Source: Micromonospora sp. WMMD1128
GTDB taxonomy: Bacteria; Actinomycetota; Actinomycetes; Mycobacteriales; Micromonosporaceae
Assembly (NCBI RefSeq): GCF_027497235.1
Contig: NZ_CP114902.1
Location: forward strand, 2,059,501 to 2,123,500
Reading direction: 5' to 3'
Length of the DNA: 64,000 nucleotides
The position numbers and the translations under genes are program-made. Position 1 is the stretch's first letter; the number at the start of each line of letters is the position of its first letter. Below the pieces are notes generated by a model. The model worked only from the letters and a program-made list of their open reading frames with translations. It was not told where the DNA came from and ran no database searches. Positions 43,271 to 53,165 of the stretch are shown piece after piece.

Positions 43271-43986
43271 GCCGCCCCGCCCCGCTGAACTTCCGGGACC
43301 TCGGCGGCCTGCCGACCGTCGAGGGCGGGCGGGTACGCTCCGGCGCGCTCTACCGCAGCGCCACCCCGGTCTTCCTCGGTCCGGACGAGGCGGAGGTCTT
43401 CCGCGCGGCGACGGGCATCCGGATCCGGATCGACCTGCGTGGCCGCCGGGAGATCGCGGAGACCAGCGAACGGGACCGGCTCACCAGCGGGCTGCGGGTC
43501 ATGCACCTGCCGTTCGGCCGGTCGAGCCTGCGGCCGGTGCATCCGGACCCCAGCGTGCGCCTGGCCGAGCACTACGCCGACATGCTCGTCGTGTCCGCCC
43601 GGACGATCATCGCGGCGGTGCGGCACGCGGTGGACGCCCGCGACCACCCGCTGCTGGTGCACTGCACCGCGGGCAAGGACCGCACCGGCGTGGTCGTCGC
43701 CGTGCTGCTCGCCGCGCTCGGAGTGCGTCCCGGCGACGTGATCGAGGACTACGCACGCTCCCGGGAGCATCTGGTGGCCATCCGGAACCAGACGCGGGTG
43801 CTGCCGGCCTGGGAGAAGCGGATCGCGTCCCTGCCCGAGGAGGCGCACACCGCGGAGCCCGCCACGATGCGACACTTCCTGGCGCGGGTAGAGCAGCGGC
43901 ACGGCGGCGTCGCCAACTGGTTGACGACGGAGGGCTTCGGCGCCGACGAGATCACGGCGTTGCGGGCCGGCCTGGTGGAGCACTGA
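43267..43986 (+). CDS. Protein-tyrosine phosphatase-like phosphatase
   Basis: A 239-residue phosphatase of the low-similarity dual-specificity or PtpB-like class. The catalytic P-loop is HCTAGKDRTG with C133 and R139; LNFRDLGG near the N terminus and RSGALYRSA match bacterial and fungal lipid/tyrosine phosphatases such as MptpB. The ATG overlaps the ACAD stop (ATGA), and it is the last gene of the plus-strand run. Its substrate may be protein or a phosphorylated small molecule; a link to the phosphorylated acyl-CoA idea is speculative. Confidence 0.82.
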   Translation: MSRPAPLNFRDLGGLPTVEGGRVRSGALYRSATPVFLGPDEAEVFRAATGIRIRIDLRGRREIAETSERDRLTSGLRVMHLPFGRSSLRPVHPDPSVRLAEHYADMLVVSARTIIAAVRHAVDARDHPLLVHCTAGKDRTGVVVAVLLAALGVRPGDVIEDYARSREHLVAIRNQTRVLPAWEKRIASLPEEAHTAEPATMRHFLARVEQRHGGVANWLTTEGFGADEITALRAGLVEH

Positions 43987-44012
43987 CCGGTCACCGCCCC
44001 GGGCGCGGACAG

Positions 44013-44951
44013 TCAGTGCAGGCGAAGGCGGCCGACGTAGCCCTCGGTGGCGGCGGACTTGAGCAGGCGACCCTGGGTGCGGGTGACGTCGGCCGGAAGG
44101 ACGTGCCGGAGCAGGGCGTTGACGCCGGGGTCGAGGCTACGGGTGACGATCACGGCGGGGGAGATCTGGCCACACACGAGCGCGGCCGGGCCGCCGAGCG
44201 GGTTGAGGCGTAGCCCGGCCAACTCCGGTGGGATGACCGTGGGCATGCTGTGCCAGACCGCCGTGTCGACGTCACCGGCCAGCACGGCGGCCGGGGCCAG
44301 CACGAACGGAACCTGGACGTACTCAGGTGCCCGGTCACCGAACTCGGCCTCGCTGAGCCGCTGGTGGTCGTACGAGTTGCGGTCGATGCCGACCCGCAGG
44401 GGCGCGCGGGGCGGTCGGGTGGCGTGCTCGACCACAACGAGAGAGCCGTGGGAATAGAAGGTGGCCGGTCCCAGGTCGAGCCCGGTCAGTCCGGGCAAAG
44501 TGGCCCGGTGCCGTTCGAGGGCGCCGGCCGAGGTGACGGTCGCGTGGACCCGTTCGTGGTAGACGTCTTCGAGCCGGGTGCGGGCACCGGGCCGGAAGTC
44601 GGCCACCACCGCGACGCCCAGGCCGGTGAGCGCGTTCTGCACCACCTCGAGGATGCCCTGCTGCTCGATCGGCCCCTGCGGCGGCAGGATCATCCGGAAG
44701 TTGCCCAGGGCGGCCGCGTTCCACAACTGGCCGACGTCGCGGTTCACCACCACGGTGCCTTGATGGCCGCGCGCGGTCAGGGTCACCGCGCCGGATTCCT
44801 GGAGGTTGCGCAGCGCCTTGACGACCGTGCCCGTCCCCGCGTTGGTGCTGGCCTGCAGCTCCTGCACGGTCGGGATGCGCTGGCCGACCTCACGGGCCAA
44901 CAGCATCCGGGCGAGGTGGGCGCGGACGTCGGGCTTGGCGGGAACGGTCAC
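44013..44951 (-). CDS. YhfZ-like GntR-type transcriptional regulator
   Basis: A 312-residue regulator resembling E. coli YhfZ. The N-terminal winged helix-turn-helix reads GQRIPTVQELQASTNAGTGTVVKALRNLQESGAVTLTARGHQGTVV, with the TVVKALR recognition segment and the wing. The C-terminal domain (about 85-310) looks like a solute-binding-type fold used as an effector domain. GTG at 44951 overlaps the FAD oxidase stop, so it is transcribed with that gene and probably autoregulates through the CAG-N4-CTG sites. The effector should be an intermediate of the sugar pathway. Confidence 0.75.
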   Translation of the reverse strand: MTVPAKPDVRAHLARMLLAREVGQRIPTVQELQASTNAGTGTVVKALRNLQESGAVTLTARGHQGTVVVNRDVGQLWNAAALGNFRMILPPQGPIEQQGILEVVQNALTGLGVAVVADFRPGARTRLEDVYHERVHATVTSAGALERHRATLPGLTGLDLGPATFYSHGSLVVVEHATRPPRAPLRVGIDRNSYDHQRLSEAEFGDRAPEYVQVPFVLAPAAVLAGDVDTAVWHSMPTVIPPELAGLRLNPLGGPAALVCGQISPAVIVTRSLDPGVNALLRHVLPADVTRTQGRLLKSAATEGYVGRLRLH

Positions 44952-46354
44952 GGGCGGGCGCCGAACCCGAGCTTGCCGGGGTTGAGCAGGTGGTCGGGGT
45001 CGAGCGCGTCCTTGACCCTGCTCAGCACCGGATAGCCGGTGCCCAGCGACTCGCGGACCCAGGGCTGGCGGGCCAGGCCCCCGCCGTGGTGGTGGGAGAT
45101 CTCGCCGTCGTGGGTGACGACCACCTTCATGGCCCGGGCCCAGATCTCCTCCAGCCGGGCCAGCGCCGTCTCGTCGTCATCGGCGTGTCCACGCAGGATC
45201 ATGTAGAGCGACGATCCCTGGTCGTAGACGTGTGAGAAGTGGCCCAGCACCTCCTCGGCCAGGGGCGCCAGCTGTTCCTTGAGCTCGGTGTACATCGGGC
45301 CGATGCGACTCCACACGTTGGCCACCTCGACGGTCTCGGCGTAGCCGCCGGGCTCGGCGAGCAGGTTTTCCACCGAGGAGAAGTCGTAGCGTCGCGCCAT
45401 CCAGGCGTCGACCGGTGCCGCACCCATGCTCGCCCCTCCATGCGCCGTCACGATCGCGGTGGCCGCGGCGTGCTCGGCGGTCGCCACGCCGGCCAGGCCC
45501 TCGTGTCCCAGGAACAATACCGGTGCGGTGACCGGGCTGTCCGGCACCGCGTGCGCAGCCTCGTCGATGTCGTAGAAGCGGACCAGGAAGGGGCGCAGCC
45601 CGGCCTGGGTGACCTCGCGCATCACGTCGAGGCCGGCGTGGAGCGACGGCAGCGTGAAGGCCTCGACGATCCGGCGCTCGGGGCGGGCGAAGACCTTCAG
45701 CGTCACGTGGGTGACCACGCCGAGGGTGCCCTCGGAACCGAGGAAGAACTCCTTGAGGTCCGGTCCCATCGCGGCGCGTGGGCGCTGGCCGAGGTCGGCG
45801 ACCGTGCCGTCGGCCAGCACCACCTGATAGCCGACGACCAGATCTTCGATCCCCCCGTAGCGGGAGGAGAACTGGCCGGTGGCGCGGGTGGCGATCCAGC
45901 CGCCCACTGTGGAGCGACCGAGCGACTGGGGGGAGTGGTTGAGGGTCAGGCCGCGCTCGTCCAGCCACGCCTCGAGGTCGCTGCCCCGCACGCCGGCCGC
46001 GACGGAGACCGTACGGTCGAGTTCATCGAGTTCCGGCTCGGAGACCAGCCCGGCCAGGTCGAGCACGATGCCGCCGGCGACCGGCAGCGGCTGTCCGGTG
46101 ACCGAGGAGCCGAGCCCCCAGGCGGTGACCGGGGTGCTGGTCTCGGCGCCGATTCGGAGCGCCTCGACCACGTCGGCGACGCTCGCCGCGCGCACGATCG
46201 CGTCGGGCCGGTGGGGGTGCCGGCCGAGCTTGGCCCAGACCGTGGTGACCGGCCAGGTGTCGTGGCTGCGGGCGTCGCGGTCGGCTTCGCCGGTGAGAAG
46301 CGCGTCCGGACCGAACGAGCGGCGCAGCTGGTCGATCACCGCGGCAGCGGACAT
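44948..46354 (-). CDS. FAD-linked oxidase, alkyldihydroxyacetonephosphate synthase-like
   Basis: A 468-residue flavoenzyme of the FAD_binding_4 / FAD-oxidase_C family. The FAD phosphate-binding block reads TAWGLGSSVTGQPLP, then HSPQSLGRSTVGGWIATRATGQFSSRYGGIEDLV, and GSEGTLGVVT. The C-terminal HHHGGG matches the active-site histidines of alkyl-DHAP synthase. Its ether-lipid role in eukaryotes need not apply; bacterial relatives include D-lactate/2-hydroxyacid and sugar-alcohol oxidases. ATG at 46354 has AGGGAG 6 nt upstream. Being divergent from a sugar importer, it may act on an imported polyol or its phosphate. Confidence 0.82.
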   Translation of the reverse strand: MSAAAVIDQLRRSFGPDALLTGEADRDARSHDTWPVTTVWAKLGRHPHRPDAIVRAASVADVVEALRIGAETSTPVTAWGLGSSVTGQPLPVAGGIVLDLAGLVSEPELDELDRTVSVAAGVRGSDLEAWLDERGLTLNHSPQSLGRSTVGGWIATRATGQFSSRYGGIEDLVVGYQVVLADGTVADLGQRPRAAMGPDLKEFFLGSEGTLGVVTHVTLKVFARPERRIVEAFTLPSLHAGLDVMREVTQAGLRPFLVRFYDIDEAAHAVPDSPVTAPVLFLGHEGLAGVATAEHAAATAIVTAHGGASMGAAPVDAWMARRYDFSSVENLLAEPGGYAETVEVANVWSRIGPMYTELKEQLAPLAEEVLGHFSHVYDQGSSLYMILRGHADDDETALARLEEIWARAMKVVVTHDGEISHHHGGGLARQPWVRESLGTGYPVLSRVKDALDPDHLLNPGKLGFGARP

Positions 46355-46547
46355 GACGTACTCCCTAGGTAGCGGAACGATACAACCACTCAATCCTCAG
46401 AAACCTGAATTGTCAAGGCGCGGAAACCTGCCTGACCTCAGCTATTGACACAAGATGACTGGTGCTCGTAGCTTCGGTCAACAAGCAGATTTCTGAATGT
46501 TCGATGATGGTCTTCAGCCAGGGCCCGTTACGGGAAGGTGAGAAGCG
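46355..46547. promoter_or_regulatory. Divergent promoter with two CAG-N4-CTG operator-like sites
   Basis: Minus-strand promoter: TTGACA (46411-46416), a 17-nt spacer, TTGAGT (46388-46393); TCAGAAACCTGA (46397-46408) lies in the spacer. Plus-strand promoter: TTGACA (46445-46450), 18 nt, TAGCTT (46469-46474); CAGATTTCTG (46486-46495) lies just past the expected start. GAAACCTG recurs at 46423-46430. Both palindromes have the form CAG-N4-CTG, so one regulator, probably the YhfZ-like protein, could control both operons. Confidence 0.55.
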
Positions 46548-47311
46548 GTGACGACGAACGCACTGCTCGAAGCGCGCGAGGTGCGGAAACGGTTCAGCGC
46601 CGTCGAGGCGCTGCGTGGGGCGAGCTTCTCGATCGACGCGGGCGAGGTGGTGGCGCTGATGGGCGACAACGGCGCCGGCAAGAGCACGCTGATCAAGACG
46701 ATCTGCGGGGTGCACAGCCCGGACGGGGGCGAGATCCTCTTCCGCGGGCAGTCCATCGCCGGTCGCTCGCCCCGGGAGATCCACGGCATGGGCATCGAGA
46801 CCGTCTATCAGGACCTGGCCCTGGCGCCCGATCTGGACACCGCGGCCAACCTCTACCTGGGTCGTGAGGTGCTGGCCAAAGGCGTCCTCGGGTGGTTCGG
46901 CGTGCTCAACAAGAAGCGGATGGCCGGGCACGCGCAGCGGGTGCTCACCGACCTCAACGTCAAGATCAAGGACGCCTCCGCGCCGGTGGCCATGCTCTCC
47001 GGCGGGCAGCAGCAGAGCGTCGCGGTCGCGCGCGCCGTCACCTGGGCCAACGAGCTGGTGATCATGGATGAGCCGACGGCCGCGCTCGGCGTGCCGCAGA
47101 CCCGGGCGGTGCTCGACCTGATCCGTCGCGTCCGCGACTCCGGTCGCTCCGTCGTGCTGGTCAGCCACAGCCTGCCCGACGTCATGGCCGTCTCCGACCG
47201 CATCGAGGTGCTGCGCCTGGGCCGCCGGGTGGCCCGGCTGACCACGGCCGACACCACCGAGGAACAGATTGTCGGCGCCATGACCGGCGCCTTCAGCAGC
47301 GAGGGAGCGGC

Positions 47312-47315
<4 letters not shown>
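46548..47315 (+). CDS. Sugar ABC transporter ATPase (single domain, FrcA-like)
   Basis: A 255-residue nucleotide-binding subunit with one domain, not the doubled form of RbsA. Motifs are GDNGAGKST (39-47), the Q-loop VYQDLALAPDLDTAANLYLGRE, LSGGQQQSVAVARAV and VIMDEPTAALG, matching the carbohydrate-uptake group 2 class. GTG at 46548 has GAAGG upstream. It starts the operon of importer, aldolase and kinases. The stop overlaps the permease start (ATGA). Confidence 0.9.
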
Positions 47316-48318
<1,003 letters not shown>

Positions 48319-48322
<4 letters not shown>

Positions 48323-49329
48323 GATTGGACTCCCCCATGCGCACGTACAAGTGGATGGTGGCCGCGACCGCGGTCCTGAGCCTGACCGCGCTGACCGCCT
48401 GCGGTGGCGGTGACGACGAGGCCGGCGGCGGTGACAAGACCGGCGGCTTCAAGATCGCGTTGATCCCCGGCGTGGCCAACGACGCCTACTACGGCTCGGT
48501 GGCCTGCGGCGTGCAGGCGGCGGCCAAGGAGAGCGGCTCCACGGTCGAGGTGCAGGCCCCCAAGTCGTTCAGCCCGACCGACCAGATCCCGATCCTGCAG
48601 GCCGTCGTGGCCAAGAAGCCCGATGTCATCATCATCGCCCCGACCGACAGCAAGGCCCTCTACGCCCCGCTCAAGCAGGCCACCGCCCAGGGCATCAAGG
48701 TCGTGCTCGTCGACACCACGCTTGAGGACCCGTCGCTGGCCGAGGCCGAGGTAACCTCGGACAACATCGAGGCCGGAAAGACCGCCGCGGCCAAGCTGAT
48801 CGAGTTGCTCGGGGACAAGGCGGGCTCGGTGCTCACGGTCAACCTGTCGGCCGGCGTCACCACCACCGACGACCGGTTCAAGGGCTTCGCCGAGGGCCTC
48901 AAGGCCAACCCGAAGCTCAAGGACCTGGGCCAGCAGTACTCGAACAACAGCGTGCAGACCGCGTCGTCGATCGTCTCGGCCACCGTCGCCGCCAACCCCG
49001 ACCTGATCGGCATCTTCTCGACCGCCGCGTTCAACACCGAGGGTGCCGTCGCGGCGCTGCGGGCGGCCAACGACGACCGGGTCACCATCGTCGGCTTCGA
49101 CGCCAACCCGCCCGGCGTCAAGCAGATCCAGGACGGCGAGGTCGCCGCCCAGGTGGTGCTCAAGCCCTACGACGAGGGCCTCGCGGCCGGCGAGCAGGCC
49201 GTCAACGCGCTCACCGGCAAGGAGGTCACCAAGAAGATCACCACCGGTGCGGTGGTGGCCACCAAGGACAACCTCGACAGCCCCGAGGTGAAGAAATACC
49301 TCTACAGCTTCACGTGCCCCGCCGCCTGA
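48319..49329 (+). CDS. Sugar-binding lipoprotein (RbsB-like, periplasmic-binding-protein type 1)
   Basis: A 336-residue solute-binding protein. The signal peptide ends in LTAC with lipidation at C28 if ATG 48319 is used (the overlapping start); ATG 48337 would give a shorter, more usual leader. The mature part has the PBP1 pattern: FKIALIPGVANDAYYGSVACGVQAAAKESG, IIIAPTDSKALYAPLKQA and IVGFDANPPGVKQIQDGEVAAQV. It belongs to the importer encoded by the two preceding genes. Its ligand is presumably a simple monosaccharide or polyol. Confidence 0.9.
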
Positions 49330-49358
49330 GCTCCTTCTCCCCGTCCGAAAGGCAAGAC

Positions 49359-50210
49359 ATGGATACCCGTACGGGTAAGAAGATCCGCCTCGGCCGCCTG
49401 CTCAACCCGAGCACCGGACGATCGGTCGTCATCGCCGCCTCGCACGGCGTGATGAGCGGTCCGCCCTCCGGGCTGCGCACCCGCGCCGAGATCGACACCG
49501 CCTTCGCCCACCTGGGCGCGGCCGACGGCGTGATGGTCTCCCCGGGCATGCTGCCGCTGATGGAGGACTTCTACGTCGGTCGCGGCCGGCCCGCCGCCGT
49601 GCTGCACCTGGACTGGAAGAACCACGGCCGCAGGATCTACACCCCGGGCCAGGACGGGCGTAGTGAAGGGGTGCTGGCCCAACTCGCCTCGCTCGAGGAG
49701 GTCGCGGCGGCCGGCATCGACGCCGTCATGACCTATCTCTACGTCGGCCAGCGCGACAGCACCCTCGAGCGTGCCGAGATCGAGCGCAACGCCCGGATCG
49801 TCGCCGACGCCGCCAAGGTCGGTGTCGCGGTGATCATCGAGCCGCGCTCGGCCCTGGAGGCGGAGGGCGCACACGCGCTCAGCACCGAGGTGCTCAGCCT
49901 GTACTGCCGCATCTCCGCCGACCTCGGCGCCGACCTGGTAAAAGTCATCTGGAACGGCTCGGTGGAGGCCTTCGCCCCGGTCGCCCAGACCTGTTACGCG
50001 CCGATCCTGGTCGCCGGCGGGCCGGGCGGCGCGGACGAGAAGGGCACGCTGCAGTTGGCCGCCGACGCGATCGAGGCCGGCGCGGCCGGCGTCATGTTCG
50101 GTCGCCGGGTGTTCCGGGCCGAGCGCCCCGCTGCCGTGCTCGACGGCCTGCGTGGAGTCGTGCACGACGGGCTGCCGGTCGACCAGGCCCTGGCCCGGCT
50201 GTCGGCGTAG
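49359..50210 (+). CDS. DhnA/LsrF-like class I aldolase
   Basis: A 283-residue class I aldolase of the DeoC/FbaB fold. The likely Schiff-base lysine is K195 in ADLVKVIWNG; other family blocks are ASHGVMSGPP, HLDWKNHG and ADAIEAGAAGVMFGRRVF (the phosphate-binding loop with GRRVF). Members act as fructose-bisphosphate, 2-amino-dehydroshikimate or 3-hydroxy-2,4-pentadione-5-phosphate (LsrF) aldolase or thiolase. With two sugar kinases beside it, cleavage of a ketose phosphate or bisphosphate to a triose phosphate is the likely role. ATG at 49359 has AAAGG upstream. Confidence 0.82.
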   Translation: MDTRTGKKIRLGRLLNPSTGRSVVIAASHGVMSGPPSGLRTRAEIDTAFAHLGAADGVMVSPGMLPLMEDFYVGRGRPAAVLHLDWKNHGRRIYTPGQDGRSEGVLAQLASLEEVAAAGIDAVMTYLYVGQRDSTLERAEIERNARIVADAAKVGVAVIIEPRSALEAEGAHALSTEVLSLYCRISADLGADLVKVIWNGSVEAFAPVAQTCYAPILVAGGPGGADEKGTLQLAADAIEAGAAGVMFGRRVFRAERPAAVLDGLRGVVHDGLPVDQALARLSA

Positions 50211-50221
50211 AGGACGGGACC

Positions 50222-51088
50222 ATGCTGCTGATCGTGGGCGAGGCGATCGTCGCCTACCAACGGGTGTACGGGCAGCCGTACACCGGGCCCTGGCCGAGCG
50301 GCTCGCCCGCGATCGCCGCCTACGTCGCCGCCCGGCTCGGCGTGTCGACCGTCTTCGTCGGCGGCGTCGGCCAGGACGGGCACGGCACCGTGATGGCCGG
50401 CGGACTAGCCGCGGGCGGGGTGGACATCGGCCACCTCGCGGTCAGCCCCGGCGCGCCCACCGCCACCGCGTACATCACCTATCGTGGCGAGGAGCGCGAG
50501 TTCGACTTCCGGGTCGGTGGCACGGCGGCGACCCTGGTAGCCGAGCATCACCTCGGCGACCTGCCGGAACGAGCCGACTGGCTGCACATGTCGGGCTCGG
50601 CGCTGATCTTCGGCGAGCCGCTGGCCGGGACCACCCTGGCCGCGTTGCGCCGGGCCCGGGCAGCCGGGGCCCGCATCTCGATCGATCCCAACGTACGCCC
50701 GGAAGCTCTGGACACCACAGCCCGGGCGGCGCTGGTCGAAGCGCTCGGACTGGCCCACGTCGTGCTGCCCAGCCAGGGCGAGCTCGAAGCGCTCGGGGTG
50801 GACGCCACCGCCCTGGTCGACGGCGGAGCGACGGTCTGCACGACACTCGGTCCCGGCGGCGCCACCCTGACCGTCGCCTCCGGTTCCGTCCACGTCGACG
50901 CCCCGGACGTGGACGCCGTGGACACCGACGGCGCCGGGGACTCGTTCGCGGCCGGGTTCATCGCCGCCTCGCTGGCCGGCGCCGGTCCGGTCGAGGCGAC
51001 CCGGGCCGGCGTACGGGTGGCGGGCGCCGCGGTCGGCATCGAAGGCCCGATGACCGTCGTGCCCGACCGTGGGCTGCTGACCGGATGA
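50222..51088 (+). CDS. PfkB-family sugar kinase 1
   Basis: A 288-residue ribokinase-fold kinase. The N-terminal GG-type motif is VFVGGVGQDGHG, and the catalytic C-terminal signature is VDTDGAGDSFAAGF with the base aspartate in GAGD. The first 50 residues lack the full PfkB lid, and the protein is at the short end of the family. It starts 11 nt after the aldolase and overlaps the second kinase by ATGA. It may phosphorylate the imported sugar, the second kinase then giving the bisphosphate. Confidence 0.88.
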   Translation: MLLIVGEAIVAYQRVYGQPYTGPWPSGSPAIAAYVAARLGVSTVFVGGVGQDGHGTVMAGGLAAGGVDIGHLAVSPGAPTATAYITYRGEEREFDFRVGGTAATLVAEHHLGDLPERADWLHMSGSALIFGEPLAGTTLAALRRARAAGARISIDPNVRPEALDTTARAALVEALGLAHVVLPSQGELEALGVDATALVDGGATVCTTLGPGGATLTVASGSVHVDAPDVDAVDTDGAGDSFAAGFIAASLAGAGPVEATRAGVRVAGAAVGIEGPMTVVPDRGLLTG

Positions 51089-52002
51089 GCGGGCGGCTGC
51101 TCGTGGTCGGGCTGGCCACCTCACTCGACCGTTACGCCTGGTTGCCGTCCTTCGCCGCTGGGACGATCAACCGCCCGACCGAGGTGGTCGCCCGCGCGGG
51201 CGGCAAGGGACTCAACGCGGCCCGGTCCGCCGCCGGACTCGGCGTCGACGTGCGCGCCATCGCGCTGACCGGCGGCGCGACCGGCCGTACCGTCCGCGCC
51301 CTGGGCCATCCGGCGGCGGTCCGCTTCGTCGACAGCGGCGTCGAGACCCGGCAGTGTCTCTGCCTGCTGGACGCCGCCGGGGTGCTGACCGAGGTGTACG
51401 AGCCGGTGCTGCCGGTGTCGTCTGAGATCTGGCCGTCGGTGGTGTCCGCGGTGGCCGACGAACTCGCCACCGCCGACCTGCTCGCTCTCTCCGGGCGCGT
51501 ACCGCCGGGGCTCGGCGTCGACGCCCTGGCCGAGCTGGTGGACCTCGCCCACGCCGCAGGCGTCCCCGTCATCGTCGACTCGGACGGACCGGCGCTGGTC
51601 GCGGCCCTGCGGCGCGGCCCCACGATGGTGAAGGTGAACGAGACCGAGGCCGCCGCCGTGACCGACGACGGCCCGGCCGGGCTGGCCGCGCTGGGCGCCC
51701 GGTCGGTGGTCGTGACCGGCGGCGCCACCGGCGCCCGGTATCTGGGGGAGGACGGCCGGCAGATCTTCGTCACCCACGACGCGATTCCCGGCGCCGTCCC
51801 GGTCGGCAGCGGCGACGCCTTCCTGGCCGGCCTGGCCGCGCAATGGCTGATCGATGCCGCGCCCGCGCCGAATGATCCCGGCACCGTGCTGCGCGTCGCC
51901 GCCGCCGCTGCCCGCGCCAACGCCCGCCGACTGCCGGCCGGGGACATCACCCGGGAGTCGGTCGACGCTGAGCTCGCCTCGGTGCGTGTGCGGCCCGTCT
52001 GA
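51085..52002 (+). CDS. PfkB-family sugar kinase 2 (phosphofructokinase/tagatose-6-P kinase-like)
   Basis: A 305-residue kinase of the same fold, with the 1-phosphofructokinase/LacC-like start: NRPTEVVARAGGKGLNAARSAAGLG, which holds the substrate-binding GGKGLN. The catalytic signature is PVGSGDAFLAGLA. The GGKGxN and SGDA forms suggest a phosphorylated-sugar substrate, so this could be the step that supplies the bisphosphate to the aldolase. It is the last gene of the sugar operon. Confidence 0.88.
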   Translation: MSGRLLVVGLATSLDRYAWLPSFAAGTINRPTEVVARAGGKGLNAARSAAGLGVDVRAIALTGGATGRTVRALGHPAAVRFVDSGVETRQCLCLLDAAGVLTEVYEPVLPVSSEIWPSVVSAVADELATADLLALSGRVPPGLGVDALAELVDLAHAAGVPVIVDSDGPALVAALRRGPTMVKVNETEAAAVTDDGPAGLAALGARSVVVTGGATGARYLGEDGRQIFVTHDAIPGAVPVGSGDAFLAGLAAQWLIDAAPAPNDPGTVLRVAAAAARANARRLPAGDITRESVDAELASVRVRPV

Positions 52003-52025
52003 CGAATCCGGGAGGCTGACGGATG

Positions 52026-52054
52026 GAGTCGACAGTCCGGATGTCGGACGACTC
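52026..52054. terminator. Possible hairpin between convergent genes
   Basis: GAGTCG (52026-52031) and TCCG (52036-52039) pair with CGGA (52045-52048) and CGACTC (52049-52054), giving a ten-pair stem with a 4-nt bulge and a 5-nt loop. It lies 23 nt after the PfkB stop and reaches the end of the convergent kinase gene. It may end the sugar operon; the bulge lowers confidence. Confidence 0.35.
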
Positions 52055-53165
52055 AGTCGTCGGCCGCGTCCGCCGTGCCGTTGTCCACCGCGGGGAATGT
52101 CACCTGGACACGCAGCCCGTCGCGGCCGGTGGAGGACGCGGTGATGATGCCCCCGTGAGCCCGGGTGACCGAGCGGGCGATCGCCAGGCCCAACCCCGCG
52201 CCGCCGCCGTGGTCGATGCGCCTGCCGGACCGGCGTCGGAACGGCTCGAACAGGGCGGCGACCTCGTCCGGGGGGACGTCGTCGCCGGTGTTCTCGACGA
52301 CAAGCGCCGGGTCCGTGCCCACCCGCACCTCGATCGTGCCCTCGGGCCGGTTGTACTTCAGGCCGTTCTGCACGAGGTTGACGACCAGTCGTTCCAGCAG
52401 CACCCGTTCACCGGCGACCAGCCGGGGGCTCAGCCGGCTGATGATCGTGACGCCGGACTCCTCGGCCCGGGCCCGGTGGGCGTCCAGCACCGCCGAGACG
52501 ATCCGGTCGAGCCGCAGTGGGACGCGCGTCTGCAGACCACGATCGCTCTCGCTGAGCACCAGCAACCCCTCGATCAGGCGTTCGTTGCGCTCGTTGGTCT
52601 CCAGCAGCTGCGCGCTCAGCAGCGCGAGCTGATCATCGGTGAGAGTGCGGGCCAGACCGACCTCGATCAGGGTGCGCTGAACGGCGAGCGGGGTCCGCAG
52701 TTCGTGGGACGCGTCCGCGGCGAACCGGCGCTGGGCCTCGTATCCCACCGCGATCCGGTCCATCATCTCGTCGATGGCGCGGCCCAGGACGGTCAGTTCG
52801 TCGCGGCCCGGGCCGGGCCGGAGCCGGTGCCCCAGGTTCTGTGGTCCGACATTGGCGATCACCGGCACGAGGTCCCGCAGCGGGCGCAGGCACCAGCGCG
52901 CGGCCGGGTAGCCGGCGGCCAGGAGCCCCAGCAGCACGACCGTCACCGCGATCGTCATGGGGATGCGCGGACGCCGGAACACCTGGACGCAGACGAACGG
53001 GGCGTCGTTGCCAGGTGCCCGCAACCCGGGCGTGGCGCACCAGGACGGGCCGAACTCCCGCCACAGCCCGAGCAGCAGCTCGGCGGCCGTCGTCACGAAC
53101 GGGGCGATGAGCAGGAGCAGCCCGAAGACCAGGACTATCCGCCGGGCCGGCGAGGGGAGGCTCAT
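52053..53165 (-). CDS. Sensor histidine kinase, OmpR-partner type
   Basis: A 370-residue membrane kinase. Two helices (about 9-30 and 70-90) flank an extracytoplasmic loop of roughly 40 residues with cysteines in SWCATPG and FVCVQV, a possible disulfide-based or ligand sensor. A HAMP region follows, then H154 in DASHELRTPL (HisKA) and the HATPase_c domain with NLVQNGLKYN and GGGAGLGLAIARS. The ATG overlaps the response-regulator stop region (53162-53165). It is convergent with the sugar operon but probably unrelated to it. Confidence 0.9.
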   Translation of the reverse strand: MSLPSPARRIVLVFGLLLLIAPFVTTAAELLLGLWREFGPSWCATPGLRAPGNDAPFVCVQVFRRPRIPMTIAVTVVLLGLLAAGYPAARWCLRPLRDLVPVIANVGPQNLGHRLRPGPGRDELTVLGRAIDEMMDRIAVGYEAQRRFAADASHELRTPLAVQRTLIEVGLARTLTDDQLALLSAQLLETNERNERLIEGLLVLSESDRGLQTRVPLRLDRIVSAVLDAHRARAEESGVTIISRLSPRLVAGERVLLERLVVNLVQNGLKYNRPEGTIEVRVGTDPALVVENTGDDVPPDEVAALFEPFRRRSGRRIDHGGGAGLGLAIARSVTRAHGGIITASSTGRDGLRVQVTFPAVDNGTADAADD

